The notes: generated by a model not told the origin, from the sequence alone. A stretch of DNA of 64,000 nucleotides from Pseudomonadota bacterium (GCA_021819435.1 JAKARB010000013.1:62001-126000), one strand, 5' to 3'; counted from the first letter of the stretch, positions 26,652 through 34,958 are shown. Translations and numbers: made by a program.

Positions 26652-27530
26652 TTGGTCCGCATCGAACTGTCCATCGACCTGGTTTACGAGGTCGCGCCCC
26701 CCGGGGCTGATTTCGTCTTCAACATCCATGGTGCGCACACCCGCTGTCAGGTGATCCGCAGCGAGCGCCTGGACATCAGCCAGGCCTTGCTGCCGCAGGT
26801 CTTCACCGACCCGGTCAGCCTCAACCGCTACCTGCGCTTGAGCGCGTGGGCGGGCCCGCTGAAGGTCAGCTACCAGGCCACGGTTGACCTGCACCACCAC
26901 CTCTGCGCCCCCGAGCTCATCGCCGAGACGCCTGTTTCGCGCTTGCCCACCGAGGTGCTTGGCTACATCTACCCCAGCCGCTATTGCCAGAGCGACCTGC
27001 TCGGGCCCCTGGTGATGGCCGAGTTCGGGCAGATGCCTCAGGGTTACGCCCGCGTGGTCGCCATCCAGGAGTGGGTTCGCAGCCGCGTGCGCTTCGAGTC
27101 CAACACCACCACCAGCGCCACCTCGGCGGTCGACACGCTGGAGGAAGGGCAGGGCGTCTGCCGCGATTTCGCTCACCTGATGATCGCCTTGTGCCGCGCG
27201 CTCAACATCCCCGCGCGCTTCGCCACGGGCATCGACTTCGGCGCCGACCCGGCGCTGGGCCCCACCGACTTCCACGCCTATGTCGAAGTCTTCCTGGGTG
27301 GGCGCTGGTACATCTTCGATCCGTCGGGCACCGCCATCCCGATGGGTTTCGTGCGGTTCGGCACCGGGCGCGACGCGGCCGACGTGTCGTTCGCGACGAT
27401 CTTCGGGTCGGTGCAATCGCAGCCGCCCCTCATCGGCGTTCGGGCGGTGCAAGACGTGCATGGCCTGGGCGAAATGCCCCGCCACCGCAGCGAAGCCATT
27501 TCCACAGACGCCCCTGTTCACGGCATTTGA
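26652..27530 (+). CDS. Transglutaminase-like cysteine protease/amidase family protein
   Basis: 292 residues from a TTG start chosen because GGAG lies 6 nt upstream and family similarity begins here (VRIELSIDLVYEVAPP). The catalytic triad is visible: Cys170 in GQGVCRDFAHL, His208 in TDFHAYVEVFL, Asp223 in WYIFDPSG. No signal peptide, so cytoplasmic. Bacterial members of this type are often peptidases or amide hydrolases; the substrate is unknown. Possibly co-transcribed with the DUF427 gene. Confidence 0.9.
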   Translation: MVRIELSIDLVYEVAPPGADFVFNIHGAHTRCQVIRSERLDISQALLPQVFTDPVSLNRYLRLSAWAGPLKVSYQATVDLHHHLCAPELIAETPVSRLPTEVLGYIYPSRYCQSDLLGPLVMAEFGQMPQGYARVVAIQEWVRSRVRFESNTTTSATSAVDTLEEGQGVCRDFAHLMIALCRALNIPARFATGIDFGADPALGPTDFHAYVEVFLGGRWYIFDPSGTAIPMGFVRFGTGRDAADVSFATIFGSVQSQPPLIGVRAVQDVHGLGEMPRHRSEAISTDAPVHGI

Positions 27531-27585
27531 AGGCTTTGGCACACGCTTTTGGCCCCTTTTGGGAGCAGATTTTGGATAATCGCGC

Positions 27586-29058
27586 ATGAACTCAGCATCT
27601 TCGCCGGCCAACCCGGCGACCTCGGCGCCCGCTCAAGCCTCAGGCCTGACCCCGCCTGCCGCCGTCAGCGGCCCCCCCTTTTCGCAACTGCCTTTGTCCG
27701 AGGCCATGCAGGCCAACCTGCGCACCCTCGGCTACCTGGCGATGACGCCCATCCAGGCCGCCAGCTTGCCTCTGGCCCTGGCCGGCGCCGACCTCATCGC
27801 CCAGGCCAAGACCGGCAGCGGCAAGACCGTGGCCTTCGGCCTGCCAGCGCTGGCCAAGCTCGACCCCAGGTTGAACGTCGGCATGCCCGCCGTGCAGGCC
27901 CTGGTGCTGTGCCCCACGCGAGAACTCGCCGACCAGGTCACCACCGAGATCCGCCGCCTGGCCCGCGCGGAAGACAACATCAAGGTCGTGACGCTGTGCG
28001 GCGGCAGCCCCATCCGGCCGCAGTTGGCGAGTCTTGAGCATGGCGCGCACGTCGTGGTGGGCACGCCGGGCCGGGTGCTCGACCACCTCGCGCGCGAGTC
28101 GCTGAACCTCGACGCCTTGCAGACCCTGGTGCTCGACGAAGCCGATCGCATGCTGGACATGGGCTTCGCCGATGACATCGCGCAGGTGGTGGCGCATGCG
28201 CCGAAGCAGCGCCAGACCTTGCTGTTCTCGGCCACTTACCCCGAAGGCGTCGACAAGTTGGCGCGCCGCTTCATGCGCGATCCCAAAGAGGTCAAGCTGA
28301 CCGAGCGCCACGACACCAGCCGCATCCGCCAGCGCTTCTACGAGGTGAAGGAATCCGAGCGCCTGCATGCCGTCGGCCTGCTGCTCGACCACTTCCGCCC
28401 GGCCAGCACCATCGCGTTTTGCAACACCAAGCAGCAGTGCCGCGACCTGGTGGAGGTGCTGCAGGCCCAAGGCATCGTTGCGCTCGAATTGCATGGCGAC
28501 CTCGACCAGCGCGACCGCGACCAGGTGCTGGTGCGCTTCGCCAACGGCAGTTGCAGCGTGCTGGTGGCCACCGACGTGGCCGCGCGCGGCCTTGACATCT
28601 CTCAGCTCGAAGCCGTCATCAACGTTGACATCACCCCTGACCCCGAGGTGCACACCCACCGCGTGGGCCGCACCGGCCGCGCGGGCGAATCGGGCTGGGC
28701 CTTCAGCCTGGCCAGCATGGACGAGATGGGCCGCGTGGGCCGCATCGACGAGATGCAGGGCCGCGCGAGCGAATGGCACCCTTTGAGCGAACTCACGCCC
28801 TCCACCGAACGCGAGCCGCTGCGCCCGCCGCGCGTGACCTTGCAGATCCTCGGTGGCCGCAAGGAAAAGATCCGCCCCGGCGACGTGCTTGGCGCCTTGA
28901 CCAAGGACCTTGGCTTCGAGGGCGCGCAGATCGGCAAGATCAACGTCAACGAGTTTTCGACCTACGTGGCGGTGGACCGCGCCATCGCCGACAAGGCCTT
29001 GAAGGGCTTGCAAGGCGGCAAGGTCAAGGGCAAGTCCGTGAAGGTGAGGGCGCTGTGA
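27586..29058 (+). CDS. dbpA: ATP-dependent RNA helicase DbpA
   Basis: 490 residues. DEAD-box core: Q motif (YLAMTPIQA), motif I AKTGSGKT, Ia PTRELADQ, motif II DEAD in VLDEADRMLDMGF, motif III SAT, and VI HRVGRTGRAGE. A C-terminal DbpA RNA-binding domain follows (about 410-490; VTLQILGGRKEKIRPGDVLG and INVNEFSTYVAV), which in E. coli binds hairpin 92 of 23S rRNA during 50S assembly. Its stop overlaps the next helicase gene by 4 nt. Confidence 0.95.
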   Translation: MNSASSPANPATSAPAQASGLTPPAAVSGPPFSQLPLSEAMQANLRTLGYLAMTPIQAASLPLALAGADLIAQAKTGSGKTVAFGLPALAKLDPRLNVGMPAVQALVLCPTRELADQVTTEIRRLARAEDNIKVVTLCGGSPIRPQLASLEHGAHVVVGTPGRVLDHLARESLNLDALQTLVLDEADRMLDMGFADDIAQVVAHAPKQRQTLLFSATYPEGVDKLARRFMRDPKEVKLTERHDTSRIRQRFYEVKESERLHAVGLLLDHFRPASTIAFCNTKQQCRDLVEVLQAQGIVALELHGDLDQRDRDQVLVRFANGSCSVLVATDVAARGLDISQLEAVINVDITPDPEVHTHRVGRTGRAGESGWAFSLASMDEMGRVGRIDEMQGRASEWHPLSELTPSTEREPLRPPRVTLQILGGRKEKIRPGDVLGALTKDLGFEGAQIGKINVNEFSTYVAVDRAIADKALKGLQGGKVKGKSVKVRAL

Positions 29059-30449
29059 GCGAGATGCCCGAGACCACCTTCGCCTCGCTCGGCCTCTCGG
29101 ACGCGCTCTTGCACGTCCTCGCCGATGCCGAGTTGATCGAGCCCACTCCCGTGCAGGCGGAGGCCATCCCGGCGGTGCTGGCTGGACGCGACGTGCTGGC
29201 CCTGGCGCAAACCGGATCTGGCAAGACGCTGGCCTATGTGCTGCCCTTGTTGCATCACATCGAAGCGGCGTTTCAGCATGCTTCGCGGGGTGCCGGGCGA
29301 CCCGGACCCAGCGAGGCGCAGAGGCCTGGCCAGGTGAGCCAGGGCAGCGCCAGGCGCGCGCCCCAACAAGCCGCCCTGCATGCGCCCAAGCCCGAGCGCC
29401 GCCCCACGCAGGCCCTGATCCTCGTGCCCACGCGCGAGCTGGCCTTGCAAGTGGGCGAAACCATCCGCGACATGTCGGCGCACTTGCAGGCGCCGTTGCG
29501 CTGGGGCTGCGTGTTCGGCGGCGTGTCCATCAATACGCAGATGCTGGGCTTGCGCGGTGGTGCCGACATCGTGGTCGCCACGCCTGGCCGGCTGCTCGAC
29601 CTGATCGAGCACAACGCATTGAGCCTCGCGGGCGTGCGGACCCTCGTGCTCGACGAAGCCGACCGCCTGCTCGACAAGGGCTTCGAAGACGAACTCGCGC
29701 GCGTGCTGGCCCTGCTGCCCAAGCGGCGCCAGAACGTGCTGTGCTCGGCCACCTTCGCACCCGGCGTGGAAGCCCTGGCGCGGCAACTGCTGCACGAGCC
29801 CGCCCGCATCGACCTGCGCGGCGAGCCCGTGTCCGTGCCCGACATCCACCAGCGCGCCATCCAGGTGGACGCCGCCCAGCGAACGCCGCTGCTGCGCCAC
29901 CTGCTCAAGCAGGAAGGCTGGCGTCGGGTGCTGGTGTTCGTGGCCACGCGCCATGCCTGCGACGTGGTCGCGCACAAGCTGCAAAAGCACGGCGTCAAAG
30001 CCGCGGCCTTCCACGCCGATGCCAGCCAAGGCGCTCGCCGCGAGGTGTTGCGTGCCTTCAAGGCGGGTGAGTTGCAGGTGGTGGTGGCCACCGACCTGGC
30101 GGCGCGTGGCCTGCACGTCGATGCGTTGCCGGCGGTGGTCAACTTTGACCTGCCGCGCTCACCCGACGACCACATCCACCGCATCGGCCGCACCGCTCGT
30201 GCCGGGCACAGCGGCGTGGCCGTGAGCTTCGTCAACGCGGACACCGAGGCGCACATGCGCCTCATCGAAAAGCGCCAGAGCCTGCGTGTGCCGCGCGAAC
30301 AGGTGCCGGGCTTCGAGATGAAGCAGACCGAGCCCGCCAACCGCGATCCACTCACCGACCCGGAAGGCACCGGCGGCGTCAAAGGCAAGCGCAAGAGCAA
30401 GAAGGACAAGCTGCGCGAGGCGGCCAGCGCAGGCCCGCACGAGGCTTGA
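29055..30449 (+). CDS. RhlE-like DEAD-box RNA helicase
   Basis: 464 residues from a GTG whose GTGA overlaps the dbpA stop; an ATG three codons later is the alternative. Core motifs: Q motif (IEPTPVQAEAIP), AQTGSGKT, PTRELALQ, DEAD in VLDEADRLLDKGF, SAT, and HRIGRTARAGH. Between motifs I and Ia there is an insertion of about 40 residues rich in Gly/Pro/Gln (ASRGAGRPGPSEAQRPGQ onward), unusual for RhlE. The basic tail (KGKRKSKKDK) probably aids RNA binding. Coupling to dbpA suggests a joint role in ribosome assembly or cold adaptation. Confidence 0.92.
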   Translation: MSEMPETTFASLGLSDALLHVLADAELIEPTPVQAEAIPAVLAGRDVLALAQTGSGKTLAYVLPLLHHIEAAFQHASRGAGRPGPSEAQRPGQVSQGSARRAPQQAALHAPKPERRPTQALILVPTRELALQVGETIRDMSAHLQAPLRWGCVFGGVSINTQMLGLRGGADIVVATPGRLLDLIEHNALSLAGVRTLVLDEADRLLDKGFEDELARVLALLPKRRQNVLCSATFAPGVEALARQLLHEPARIDLRGEPVSVPDIHQRAIQVDAAQRTPLLRHLLKQEGWRRVLVFVATRHACDVVAHKLQKHGVKAAAFHADASQGARREVLRAFKAGELQVVVATDLAARGLHVDALPAVVNFDLPRSPDDHIHRIGRTARAGHSGVAVSFVNADTEAHMRLIEKRQSLRVPREQVPGFEMKQTEPANRDPLTDPEGTGGVKGKRKSKKDKLREAASAGPHEA

Positions 30450-30495
30450 GTGGGCTGGGCTTTGCCCCGGCAACCACAAACAAGCACACGCGGGA

Positions 30496-31635
30496 TCAGC
30501 CCAAGCGCTCCAGGATGGTGGCCACCCCCTGCCCACCGCCAATGCACTGCGTGGCCAGCGCATAGCGGCCTTGCGTGCGCGCCAGCAGCGCCGCCGCCTT
30601 GCCCGTGATGCGCGCGCCCGTGGCGCCCAGCGGGTGGCCGATCGCCATGCCGCCGCCATCGAGGTTGATGGTTTCGGGACGCAGGCCGAGTTCGCGGATG
30701 CAGGCCAGCGCCTGCGACGCGAAGGCTTCGTTGATCTCGACCACGTCGAGGTCGGCCGCCGTGAGGCCCGCGCGGGCCAGAGCCTTGCGGGTGGCTGGCA
30801 CCGGCCCGATGCCCATCACGTCCGGATCGACCCCGGCGGAGGCGAACGACACGATGCGCGCCAGCGGCGTGAGGCCATGGCGCCGCGCGAAATCTTCGTG
30901 CACGACCATCACCGCCGCTGCGCCATCGGTCAGCGGTGACGAGGTACCGGCCGTCACCACGCCATCGGCGCGGAAGGCGGGCTTGAGGGCGGCCAGCGCC
31001 TCCAGCGTGGTCTGCGGGCGGATGCAGCCGTCCTCGCTGACTTGTTCGCCGCTGGGCGTGGTCACCGGCACGATCTCGTCGCGCAGCAGGCCGTTGGCGC
31101 GGGCGGCGGCGGCCTTCTGGTGCGACGACAGCGCCAGCGCCTCCTGGTCAGGCCGGCTGACGGCCCAGCGCGTGGCCACGTTCTCGGCCGTCTGGCCCAT
31201 GGGCATGTACAGGTCCGTGCCCGATGCGACGAGACCGGGGTGCGGGTCGAAGGAAAGGCCACCTTGCGGCACCATCGTCATCGACTCGACGCCAGCGCAC
31301 ACATAGGCCTCGCCAATGCCCGCTTCGATCTGCGCGGCGGCCATGTGCACGGCCGACATCGACGAGCCGCAGAAGCGGTTGATGGTCATGGCGCTGACCG
31401 TGTTGGGCAGACCGGCAAGTGACGCCGCGATGCGGGCGATGTTGTTGCCTTGTGGCCCTTCCGGGTAGGCGCAGCCGGCGATGACGTCCTCGATCTCGTC
31501 GAACGGCACTGGCGCCTTGGCCAGCACGCCACGGATGGCGGTGGCCAGCAGGTCTTCGGGCCGGGTGGTGGCAAGCGCCCCCTTGCGTGCGAAGTGGAAG
31601 GGGGTGCGGGCGTAGGCAACGATGACGGCTTTCAT
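30496..31635 (-). CDS. Acetyl-CoA acyltransferase (thiolase)
   Basis: 379 residues, thiolase length. The nucleophile Cys is in NRFCGSSMSAVHMA; the acid/base pair is in GGGMAIGHPLGATGAR (His) and CIGGGQG (Cys), plus NEAFA. It performs thiolytic cleavage of 3-ketoacyl-CoA or the reverse condensation; the degradative 3-ketoacyl-CoA thiolase (FadA-like) class seems more likely than a PHB-type acetoacetyl-CoA thiolase. The ATG overlaps the stop of the upstream TetR gene (ATGA), so repressor and enzyme share a transcript. No other beta-oxidation gene is adjacent. Confidence 0.92.
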   Translation of the reverse strand: MKAVIVAYARTPFHFARKGALATTRPEDLLATAIRGVLAKAPVPFDEIEDVIAGCAYPEGPQGNNIARIAASLAGLPNTVSAMTINRFCGSSMSAVHMAAAQIEAGIGEAYVCAGVESMTMVPQGGLSFDPHPGLVASGTDLYMPMGQTAENVATRWAVSRPDQEALALSSHQKAAAARANGLLRDEIVPVTTPSGEQVSEDGCIRPQTTLEALAALKPAFRADGVVTAGTSSPLTDGAAAVMVVHEDFARRHGLTPLARIVSFASAGVDPDVMGIGPVPATRKALARAGLTAADLDVVEINEAFASQALACIRELGLRPETINLDGGGMAIGHPLGATGARITGKAAALLARTQGRYALATQCIGGGQGVATILERLG

Positions 31636-32234
31636 GATTTACCTTCCAACAATGGGGCAACGGACAGGTCGTAGAGCTCGATGTCGCCGTGCATGCGGGC
31701 GTTGAGCAAAGCGCCTTGGCAGGTGGCGTTGATGTGGACGGCCCAGGCGCGTGGCGACAGGGTCTTGGCACCCGCCGAGGCCGGGTTTTGCCGCGCACGC
31801 AGCCGTTCGGCCAGCGACTCCAGCCAGTCGAGTTGCAGGCGATGGAAGCGCTTGATGGTGTCTTGCAATGCTGGTTCCAGACTGCCCCATTCACCGGCTG
31901 TGGCGCCGATGGGGCAGACCATGCCGCCAGCGGCCAGCGCATCGCGCAGCATCTGCACGTAGGCCTGCAATTGGCGTGGCGCACTGAGGTCGGCGATGGT
32001 GTCTGCCCAGCGCTGGAAGCGCCTCGCGCTGTCGTCCACCACGGCTTGCCCCACCGCCAGCTTCGAGGGGAAGTGGTGGTAAAGGCTGGCCTTGCGGATG
32101 CCAATGAGGTCGGCCAGCTCCTGGAAGTTGAGGCCCAGGTAGGCGTGTGTGAGCAGCAGCCGGCGTGCGGTGCGGACGATGTTGTCCCGGGTGTCGGCGC
32201 TGCGCTTGCGGGTGAGTTCGGCGGTGGCTTCCAT
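31632..32234 (-). CDS. TetR-family regulator
   Basis: 200 residues. HTH at about 15-60 (TRDNIVRTARRLLLTHAYLG, then LADLIGIRKASLYHHFPSK), with a typical TetR C-terminal domain (MLRDALAAGGMVCPIGATAGEW). First gene of a two-gene operon with a thiolase, and preceded by a palindrome 2 bp before its ATG, so autorepression with control of the thiolase is likely. The ligand may be an acyl-CoA or fatty acid, by analogy only. Confidence 0.9.
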   Translation of the reverse strand: MEATAELTRKRSADTRDNIVRTARRLLLTHAYLGLNFQELADLIGIRKASLYHHFPSKLAVGQAVVDDSARRFQRWADTIADLSAPRQLQAYVQMLRDALAAGGMVCPIGATAGEWGSLEPALQDTIKRFHRLQLDWLESLAERLRARQNPASAGAKTLSPRAWAVHINATCQGALLNARMHGDIELYDLSVAPLLEGKS

Positions 32235-32236
32235 GG

Positions 32237-32254
32237 CTACCTACTGTAAGGTAG
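32237..32254. promoter_or_regulatory. TetR operator palindrome
   Basis: CTACCT-ACTGTA-AGGTAG: 6-bp arms with a 6-bp spacer, 2 bp upstream of the TetR start codon. Its place inside the leader fits steric repression. Confidence 0.7.
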
Positions 32255-32479
32255 TTTTTCAACTCGCCCCTTGTCCTTGCTGTGAACATGGCATCCGGCT
32301 TGCTGCGTTGGCAGGTCCTTGCGCCTCGTGCGTGAGCTTGTAGAGTCGAATGCCAGGGCGGACAGCATGGCCAACGCCCGCTCATCCATTCAATCAGAGA
32401 GGTGCCTCCTGCCAGGAGGAGAAACGCAGTCCTGGTTCTCCAGATCCCTGCCGCAGGTTGGCTTTTTTGCCAAGCACGC

Positions 32480-32884
32480 ATGCCGGGACCTGCCAAAGAG
32501 ACGGAACTGACCCCGAGGGAGTTGGAGGTGTTGCGGTCGATGGCGCAGGGGATGCGCTGCAAGGCTGCTGCACGCCTGCTCGGTATCAGCATGGACACCG
32601 TCCGCAAGCACCGCGCCAGGGTGATCCAGAAGCTGCTTGCCCGCAACGCCATCGAGGCGGTGGACAAGGCGATGCGGCAAGGGCTCGTGACGCCGCCCTT
32701 GCACGATGCCGGCCTTCAAAAAAAAGTGCCCGGCCCTCACCCCCAGGGAGACGGAGGTGGCCCAGTTGTTGATGAAGGGCCGCAGCAGCAAGGAAATTGC
32801 CCGCAGCCTCGGCATCAGCGACCTCACGGTTCGCAAGCACCGCGAGAACCTGCTGCGCAAGCTGGGCCTTCGGCACACGGCTGA
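32480..32884 (+). CDS. LuxR-type HTH protein, first half of a split tandem-HTH regulator
   Basis: The frame codes a full LuxR/GerE HTH at residues 9-65: ELTPRELEVLRSMAQGM, then AARLLGISMDTVRKHRARVI, and a helix to about residue 75. After the A8 tract at 32718-32725 the frame turns into Pro/Gly/Gln-rich sequence that is simply the out-of-frame image of the second HTH. Removing one A would join both domains into one 154-residue protein. The ATG at 32480 has no clear ribosome binding site; an in-frame GTG at 32402 is possible. No receiver or ligand domain. It lies just upstream of the cytolysin gene on the same strand. Confidence 0.6.
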   Translation: MPGPAKETELTPRELEVLRSMAQGMRCKAAARLLGISMDTVRKHRARVIQKLLARNAIEAVDKAMRQGLVTPPLHDAGLQKKVPGPHPQGDGGGPVVDEGPQQQGNCPQPRHQRPHGSQAPREPAAQAGPSAHG

Positions 32885-32945
32885 GTTGTTGGCATGGGCC
32901 GCTTTGCCGGTCAATACGACAACGGAGCCATGGCGCCCCGGGTGA
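32706..32945 (+). CDS. LuxR-type HTH protein, second half (or separate small regulator)
   Basis: 79 residues holding a better-conserved GerE HTH: LTPRETEVAQLLMKGRSSKE, then IARSLGISDLTVRKHRENLL, and LRHTAELLAWA. It overlaps the first frame by 179 nt and its ATG has no ribosome binding site, which suggests it is normally the second domain of a longer protein reached by frameshift or transcript slippage at the A8 tract. If independent, it is a minimal DNA-binding domain. It ends 58 bp before the cytolysin ATG. Confidence 0.65.
   Translation: MPAFKKKCPALTPRETEVAQLLMKGRSSKEIARSLGISDLTVRKHRENLLRKLGLRHTAELLAWAALPVNTTTEPWRPG
32718..32725 (+). repeat. A8 homopolymer at the junction of the two HTH frames
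   Basis: Eight consecutive A inside CTTC-A8-GTGCCC. Seven A would fuse the two HTH domains in one frame. This is a typical slippage site in an otherwise GC-rich stretch. Confidence 0.9.
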
Positions 32946-33003
32946 TGCCGTCCGATGCTGGAGACGCCCAAGGGTTTGGGCGACACCAACGAAAGGACGT
33001 TTC

Positions 33004-34485
33004 ATGAAAACGAGACCCCGATCGGCTCGTGCCTTGATGCTGCTCGCATGCTCCTGTGCATGCTTGCCGCTGAGGGCACAGAGCCCCGACATCGATCGTT
33101 TCGTGCGGTCGATGGAGTACGACACGCGCAAACTGTTGACGGCGCGCGAAGACGGCGCGACAGAGACCTTGCCCGCGCGAAGGCGCACGGACAGTGGCGT
33201 CATCATCTGCACAAGCAAGCGCGTGAGCGCAAGCAACGAAGTGGATGACCTGGCGATCCTCGCGCCCACGGCGGGCACGATCTTCCCAGGCGCCCTGGTG
33301 CGCGTGAACCAGGCCCTGGCGGAAGGGCGGCCCCAGGCCATCACCTTGCCTCGATCCGCCGTCACGATCAGCCTGGACCTGCCGGGCGTGGGGGGCGCGA
33401 TGCAGGTGGACGAAGCCATCCCATCGCGCGTGCAAGGCGCCATCGAGCGAGGCGTTTCTAAGTGGCTGGATGCCGCCGAGAAGAACGGCTTCGCCGCCCA
33501 GGCCCGATCAACCTACCGCGTCGAACATGCGTCCAACCGAGAGCAACTCGCGGTGAAGCTGGGCGTGAACGCGCGCTGGCTGGGCAACCAGATCACATCG
33601 GATCTCAGCACCGAAGGTCACCGCAAACAGACCACCTCCTTCGCTCTCTTCCGACAGGTCTATTACACCGCCACGATCGACCCGCCGCGAGCGCCTTCCG
33701 CCGTGTTCGCGCCGCAGGTGAGCCTCGACGATGTGCGGTCGGTGACGGGGCCAGATAACCCGCCGGGGATCGTGAGGTCGGTGCACTATGGCCGCATCAT
33801 CCTCGTGCGGATGGACACCAACGAGAGCGAGGACCAGGTCAATGCCGACGCCACGCTCAAGTACGCGGTTGACCCGTCCACCAAAGTCAACGCCGAGACC
33901 CAGAACCACTACGAGCGCATTGCGAAGAACTCGCGGTTCGCGGTGATGGTCTTCGGTGGCGATGCGAAGGGAGCCGCCACCCTCATCCGCCCTGACAGCC
34001 TTGCGTCTTTGCAAAAGGTGATCCAGGGCGGTGCCAGGCTCGACCGGGCCAACCGGGGGTTGCCCATTGCCTACACCGTCACCTTCCTGCGGGACGAGGA
34101 AGTGGCGCGCATCAACTTCGCCACCGACTTCGTGCAAAACACCTGCACCACGCGGCCGAACGCCTTCGTGCGCTTGCGCCATGACGGCGCCTACGTGGCG
34201 CGCTTTCGCATCACCTGGCGCGAGCACAACGACCAGGGCGAGCAGGTCAACAAGTCCTGGGAGTCGGGTGAACGCACGGCGGGCTGGCACGAGACCGTTC
34301 CATTCCCCGGTGACGCCGAACAAATCGAGGTGAGCGCCAATGCGGCGAGCGGCCTGGTCTGGGACCCCTGGCCCGAAGCGATGCGGCTGACTCTGAGCAG
34401 CCCGGCCAACCAATGCTTCCGCGTTTTTGGCACCACCCTGAACCGGCGCTGGGAGCGCTTCTACGACGGCGATTGTGCTCGCTGA
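33004..34485 (+). CDS. Cholesterol-dependent cytolysin (thiol-activated cytolysin family)
   Basis: 493 residues, the usual length of this family. AAAGGA lies 6 nt before the ATG. A signal peptide (MKTRPRSARALMLLACSCAC, ending near LRAQ) indicates export. Family landmarks in order: TIFPGALVRVNQALAEGRPQ, then ITLPRSAVTISLDLPG; FRQVYYTATIDPPRAPSAVF; VRSVHYGRIILVRMDT; LPIAYTVTFLRDEEVARIN; RHDGAYVARFRITW; and FGTTLNRRW, which keeps the Thr-Leu cholesterol-recognition pair (478-479). The undecapeptide position (447-457) reads AASGLVWDPWP against ECTGLAWEWWR: Cys, Arg and the middle Trp are lost, while Gly-Leu and two Trp are kept. It should oligomerise into large membrane pores. This family is mostly Gram-positive. 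Confidence 0.93.
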   Translation: MKTRPRSARALMLLACSCACLPLRAQSPDIDRFVRSMEYDTRKLLTAREDGATETLPARRRTDSGVIICTSKRVSASNEVDDLAILAPTAGTIFPGALVRVNQALAEGRPQAITLPRSAVTISLDLPGVGGAMQVDEAIPSRVQGAIERGVSKWLDAAEKNGFAAQARSTYRVEHASNREQLAVKLGVNARWLGNQITSDLSTEGHRKQTTSFALFRQVYYTATIDPPRAPSAVFAPQVSLDDVRSVTGPDNPPGIVRSVHYGRIILVRMDTNESEDQVNADATLKYAVDPSTKVNAETQNHYERIAKNSRFAVMVFGGDAKGAATLIRPDSLASLQKVIQGGARLDRANRGLPIAYTVTFLRDEEVARINFATDFVQNTCTTRPNAFVRLRHDGAYVARFRITWREHNDQGEQVNKSWESGERTAGWHETVPFPGDAEQIEVSANAASGLVWDPWPEAMRLTLSSPANQCFRVFGTTLNRRWERFYDGDCAR

Positions 34486-34545
34486 GCGCGCCTCATCGCT
34501 TCATTCGATTTCGCATCAACCATTCAATCAGCAAGGAAACACACC

Positions 34546-34941
34546 ATGTCTTTCACCTATTTCATCGTGACCCCCGGCACCGAAATCGGCTCCTACATCC
34601 AGTACAACGATGGCCAACGTGGCGCATTCTTCAAGTTTGGTGACACGGACCGGCCGCACCCCACGCTGGACATCCGCAACGGCTACCTGAGCCACAACCC
34701 GGACATCGGCGTCGGGGCGCAGTTGCGCAACGCGAGGGCGGTCAGCCTGGGTACGGCCATCAAGCGTGACCTGATCGCCAATGGCTGGCCGGTCGTCAAC
34801 GGCACGGAATGGTTCAGCGTGAGGAGCCAAAGCGCCTGGCGGCTATTCGGCGTGATGCAGCAGTGGGATGGTCAAACCATCGACGATCGCGCGTACCCGC
34901 AGCTCATCAACGCCATCCTCGCGGCCTTGAACGCACCTTGA
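34546..34941 (+). CDS. Uncharacterised 131-aa protein downstream of the cytolysin
   Basis: AAGGAA lies about 8 nt before the ATG and the gene starts 60 bp after the cytolysin stop with no terminator between, so co-transcription is likely. No signal peptide or membrane helix. The N-terminal half looks beta-rich and aromatic (MSFTYFIVTPGTEIGSYIQY, GAFFKFGDTDRPHP); the C-terminal part is more helical (TEWFSVRSQSAWRLFGVMQQ). I recognise no family. It could be a partner, chaperone or protective protein for the cytolysin, or a separate effector; that is inference from position. Confidence 0.8.
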   Translation: MSFTYFIVTPGTEIGSYIQYNDGQRGAFFKFGDTDRPHPTLDIRNGYLSHNPDIGVGAQLRNARAVSLGTAIKRDLIANGWPVVNGTEWFSVRSQSAWRLFGVMQQWDGQTIDDRAYPQLINAILAALNAP

Positions 34942-34958
34942 CCGGCTGTTGCGGTCAA
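34938..34958. terminator. Hairpin between convergent genes
   Basis: 7-bp stem TTGACCG/CGGTCAA with a 7-nt loop, containing the stop codon of the 131-aa protein gene and ending at the stop of the facing gene. No T tract; weak terminator at best. Confidence 0.4.
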
